From Anaerolineales bacterium (GTDB lineage: Bacteria; Chloroflexota; Anaerolineae; Anaerolineales; UBA4823): DNA of 15,445 nucleotides. Of the stretch, positions 13,871 through 15,445 are shown in pieces. Where the stretch lies: positions 1 through 15,445 of the forward strand of contig JAFGBV010000019.1 in the NCBI GenBank assembly GCA_016932955.1. Direction: 5' to 3'. The notes beneath the pieces were generated by a model. It saw only the letters and a list, made by a program, of their open reading frames with translations. It had not been told where the DNA came from and did no database searches. A program made the position numbers and the translations under genes. Positions within the stretch are counted from its first letter, which is position 1; the number at the start of each line of letters is the position of its first letter.

Positions 13871-15250
13871 ATGAACGATCAGCTCTTGACCCAGACTTTG
13901 CACGATCTCGCCGATCAGGCAATCCCCGCCGAGGCGATTCCCACCCCGGCGCTCAGAAAGCATATCCAGACCCATCTCCAGGCTCCAAAGAATCAGCTCG
14001 GGAGGAAGTCTCTCCAGCCACGCAGGGGTTTGGCTGTTGTAGCAGTCCTGCTAATCCTCCTGGCTGGAGCCATCTTCTTCCTCACGCCTCCAGGCCGCGC
14101 CGTCGCGCAGCAAGTGATCCGTTTCTTCACCTTCGCGGAGAGTGATGTGCTTCCCTTGCCCACCAACCAGCCTACGGAGGTGCCGTTGCCAACTCGCACG
14201 TCTGCGCCGACCCAGGTCGCCACTTTGCAGGAAATCTTGCCACCGCTGGTTATTCCAGAAGTGGAGAGCTATCCCACCGCAACACCTGCCCCGTCCGCTG
14301 AACCGGGTGCGCCGCGATGGAACCTGACCATTGATGAAGCGCAGCAATTGGCGGGGTTTGAGGTTCGCGTTCCGGCTAGCCTCCCGCCCGGCTATCGCCT
14401 GGATAACGTGATTTTCGATCCGCAAACGGGTGAGGTAGCTCAGATCTATGGCTTTCACCCTTATTCCGCTGGCGAGCAGTTCATCCTCCACCAGCAGCCT
14501 TCCCTGCTTGAGATCGTCATCGGCGAGAGCGCGGAGGTGGAGCAGATGACCGTGGGTGGATTTGAAGTGGAGTACGTGGTTGGCACCTGGTTTGGCGGGA
14601 TCGGCGCCAATGCAGAAAGCTGGCATCCCGATTCGATCTTTCACACCTTCCGCTGGCAAGAGGGAGATATCGTCTTTACCCTCGAGATCCTGTTCGATGA
14701 CTCGGACACCTGGAGCCCTGCCTACTGGACCATGGATGGGATGCTTGCCATGCTGGAAATCGTCATCGGCATTCGATCCGAGTTCCCCGTACAGATCAAC
14801 ATCAATTACCTGACCAGCGTTGAGCAGGCAGAAGAGGTCTCGGGACTTGACCTGCTCGTCCCCTCTGCATTGCCAGAAGGCTTTGTCTTCACGCGCGGCG
14901 TATACGATCCCGCGACGCAGCAGGTGCACCTGTTCTACCAGCCCGAGGCTGGCTCGCGTGATACCAATAATGTCCGCCTGGTGATCGTTGAGAGCCTGTT
15001 GGCTGCTCAGCCCGTCCGGAGCTGGAATGGCTACCCGCCCGATGCATTGGAAGCCGTCATGGTGAATGGCAACCAGGCTACTTTTGCCCGCGGCGCGGTT
15101 GTCGATGGGGTTTATGACCCCGGCTATAACCGTTACCTGGTGTGGAACACAACAACCCTGGCGATTGAAATGATCTACTCCGCCTCGCCAGACTACCCGA
15201 TCTTGCTTGAGAAAGAGCAGATGATCCTCATCGCTGAAAGCATGCAGTAA
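13871..15250 (+). CDS. Probable membrane anti-sigma factor with two tandem DUF4367-like domains
   Basis: A 459-residue single-pass membrane protein. The cytoplasmic N-terminus (about 1-50) contains no cysteine, so it is not a zinc-binding (ZAS) anti-sigma domain. One membrane helix lies at about 53-71, followed by PPGRAVAQQVIRFFTFAESD and a Pro/Thr-rich linker (about 94-148). Two related extracytoplasmic domains follow: the first from about 151 (LTIDEAQQLAGFEVRVPASLPPGY), the second from about 312 (YLTSVEQAEEVSGLDLLVPS then ALPEGF). The shared frame is an EQA-like helix, a G-x-x-(V/L)-x-VP strand and LP-x-G-(Y/F). ATG 13871 follows GGAAGAG and starts 10 nt after the sigma gene; an upstream ATG at 13838 would overlap that gene. 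It likely holds the ECF factor at the membrane until the outer domains sense a signal. The pairing is inferred from position and architecture. Confidence 0.82.
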   Translation: MNDQLLTQTLHDLADQAIPAEAIPTPALRKHIQTHLQAPKNQLGRKSLQPRRGLAVVAVLLILLAGAIFFLTPPGRAVAQQVIRFFTFAESDVLPLPTNQPTEVPLPTRTSAPTQVATLQEILPPLVIPEVESYPTATPAPSAEPGAPRWNLTIDEAQQLAGFEVRVPASLPPGYRLDNVIFDPQTGEVAQIYGFHPYSAGEQFILHQQPSLLEIVIGESAEVEQMTVGGFEVEYVVGTWFGGIGANAESWHPDSIFHTFRWQEGDIVFTLEILFDDSDTWSPAYWTMDGMLAMLEIVIGIRSEFPVQININYLTSVEQAEEVSGLDLLVPSALPEGFVFTRGVYDPATQQVHLFYQPEAGSRDTNNVRLVIVESLLAAQPVRSWNGYPPDALEAVMVNGNQATFARGAVVDGVYDPGYNRYLVWNTTTLAIEMIYSASPDYPILLEKEQMILIAESMQ

Positions 15251-15259
15251 CATCCTCTC

Positions 15260-15298
15260 GTTGGGGTCTGCGCGCGTTAGCCGTGTGCAGACCCCAAC
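15260..15298 (+). repeat. 17-pair hairpin after the sigma/anti-sigma operon (intergenic palindrome 3)
   Basis: Arms 15260-15276 and 15282-15298 pair fully in the plus-strand RNA, including two G-U wobbles (15272/15286 and 15274/15284), around the loop TTAGC. On the minus strand those two positions would be C-A mismatches, so the structure favours plus-strand RNA. It begins 10 nt after the anti-sigma stop. The base GTTGGGGT/ACCCCAAC closely matches that of the hairpin at 5067-5109. No U-run follows, so terminator function is uncertain; a 3'-end stabiliser is equally possible. Confidence 0.8.
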
Positions 15299-15306
15299 TT
15301 CTACCA

Positions 15307-15335
15307 TTGATTTTCTGGCGAAAGTGATGTACCCT
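15307..15335 (+). promoter_or_regulatory. Candidate promoter for the last gene, suggesting a leaderless mRNA
   Basis: TTGATT (15307-15312) and TACCCT (15330-15335) are 17 bp apart, and the ATG at 15343 lies seven nucleotides after the -10. This TANNNT-N7-ATG layout fits a leaderless transcript. The -10 is poor, and no clear Shine-Dalgarno precedes the ATG. Confidence 0.3.
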
Positions 15336-15342
15336 CCCAGCT

Positions 15343-15445
15343 ATGCGAATCCTGTTTGTGGCCGATGGGCGCTCACCCATTGCGTTGAATTGGATCAATT
15401 ATTTCATTGCCGCCGGGCATCAAGTGTACCTGGCCTCCACGTATA
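15343..15445 (+). CDS. Glycosyltransferase, N-terminal fragment (cut by window end)
   Basis: Only the first 34 codons are in the window. They read MRILFVADGRSPIALNWINY and then FIAAGHQVYLASTY, the typical first beta strand, loop and helix of a GT4-type glycosyltransferase acceptor domain (RILFVADGxSPI...W...GHxVxLAS). The gene continues beyond 15445. No convincing Shine-Dalgarno is present upstream. It follows the sigma/anti-sigma operon and hairpin 3, and may begin a further glycan locus. Confidence 0.7.
   Translation, partial: MRILFVADGRSPIALNWINYFIAAGHQVYLASTY

Noticed and set aside
12..15298. CRISPR-like repeats
   Set aside because: The three hairpins are thousands of bases apart, differ in sequence and have no spacer units or cas genes.
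14051..15307. 418-codon minus-strand open frame opposite the anti-sigma gene
   Set aside because: The plus strand encodes a coherent membrane protein with repeated domains and a ribosome-binding site; the antisense translation has no domain or membrane logic and is a shadow.

Overview
The window looks like bacterial chromosome from a moderately GC-rich organism, most plausibly a member of Chloroflexota (Anaerolineae-like). This is an inference. It rests on a LexA with a Gram-positive-type SOS box, a sigma factor paired with a membrane protein carrying duplicated DUF4367-like domains, NarL-type histidine kinases and regulators with long membrane sensors, and large intergenic G-rich hairpins. 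I saw no phage genes, transposases, CRISPR arrays, tRNAs or rRNAs.

Layout. (1) Positions 1-1106: lexA on the minus strand, with a rho-independent-type terminator downstream (104-145), a separate perfect 20-bp hairpin further on (12-54), and a well-formed promoter whose 17-bp spacer contains the SOS box. (2) Positions 1107-5005, plus strand: a glycan operon of a WecC-like nucleotide-sugar dehydrogenase, a serine-acetyltransferase-like hexapeptide transferase and two GT4-type glycosyltransferases; the last two junctions are ATGA overlaps. (3) Positions 5006-6037: an extended -10 promoter, a second perfect 20-bp hairpin lying in the presumed leader, and a secreted or anchored CAP-domain protein. 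(4) Positions 6059-11461, minus strand: a four-gene cluster read in the order unknown polytopic membrane protein, NarL-type response regulator, membrane-anchored metallophosphoesterase, membrane/GAF histidine kinase. Gaps are 20-25 nt, and a good promoter lies upstream near 11527-11555. (5) Positions 11675-13084, plus strand: an orphan radical SAM protein with a B12-binding-like N-terminus. (6) Positions 13255-15250, plus strand: an ECF-like sigma factor and its presumed membrane anti-sigma partner with two tandem extracytoplasmic domains. A third intergenic hairpin follows, and then the start of another glycosyltransferase that runs off the window.

How the genes may work together: region 2 makes an uronic-acid-containing surface or capsular glycan. 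Regions 4 and 6 are signal-transduction modules that sense at the membrane. lexA is an autoregulated SOS repressor. The least explained parts are the four-gene membrane signalling operon, whose kinase and regulator genes are split by a phosphoesterase with a GNVD motif instead of GNHD/E, and the set of related intergenic hairpins.
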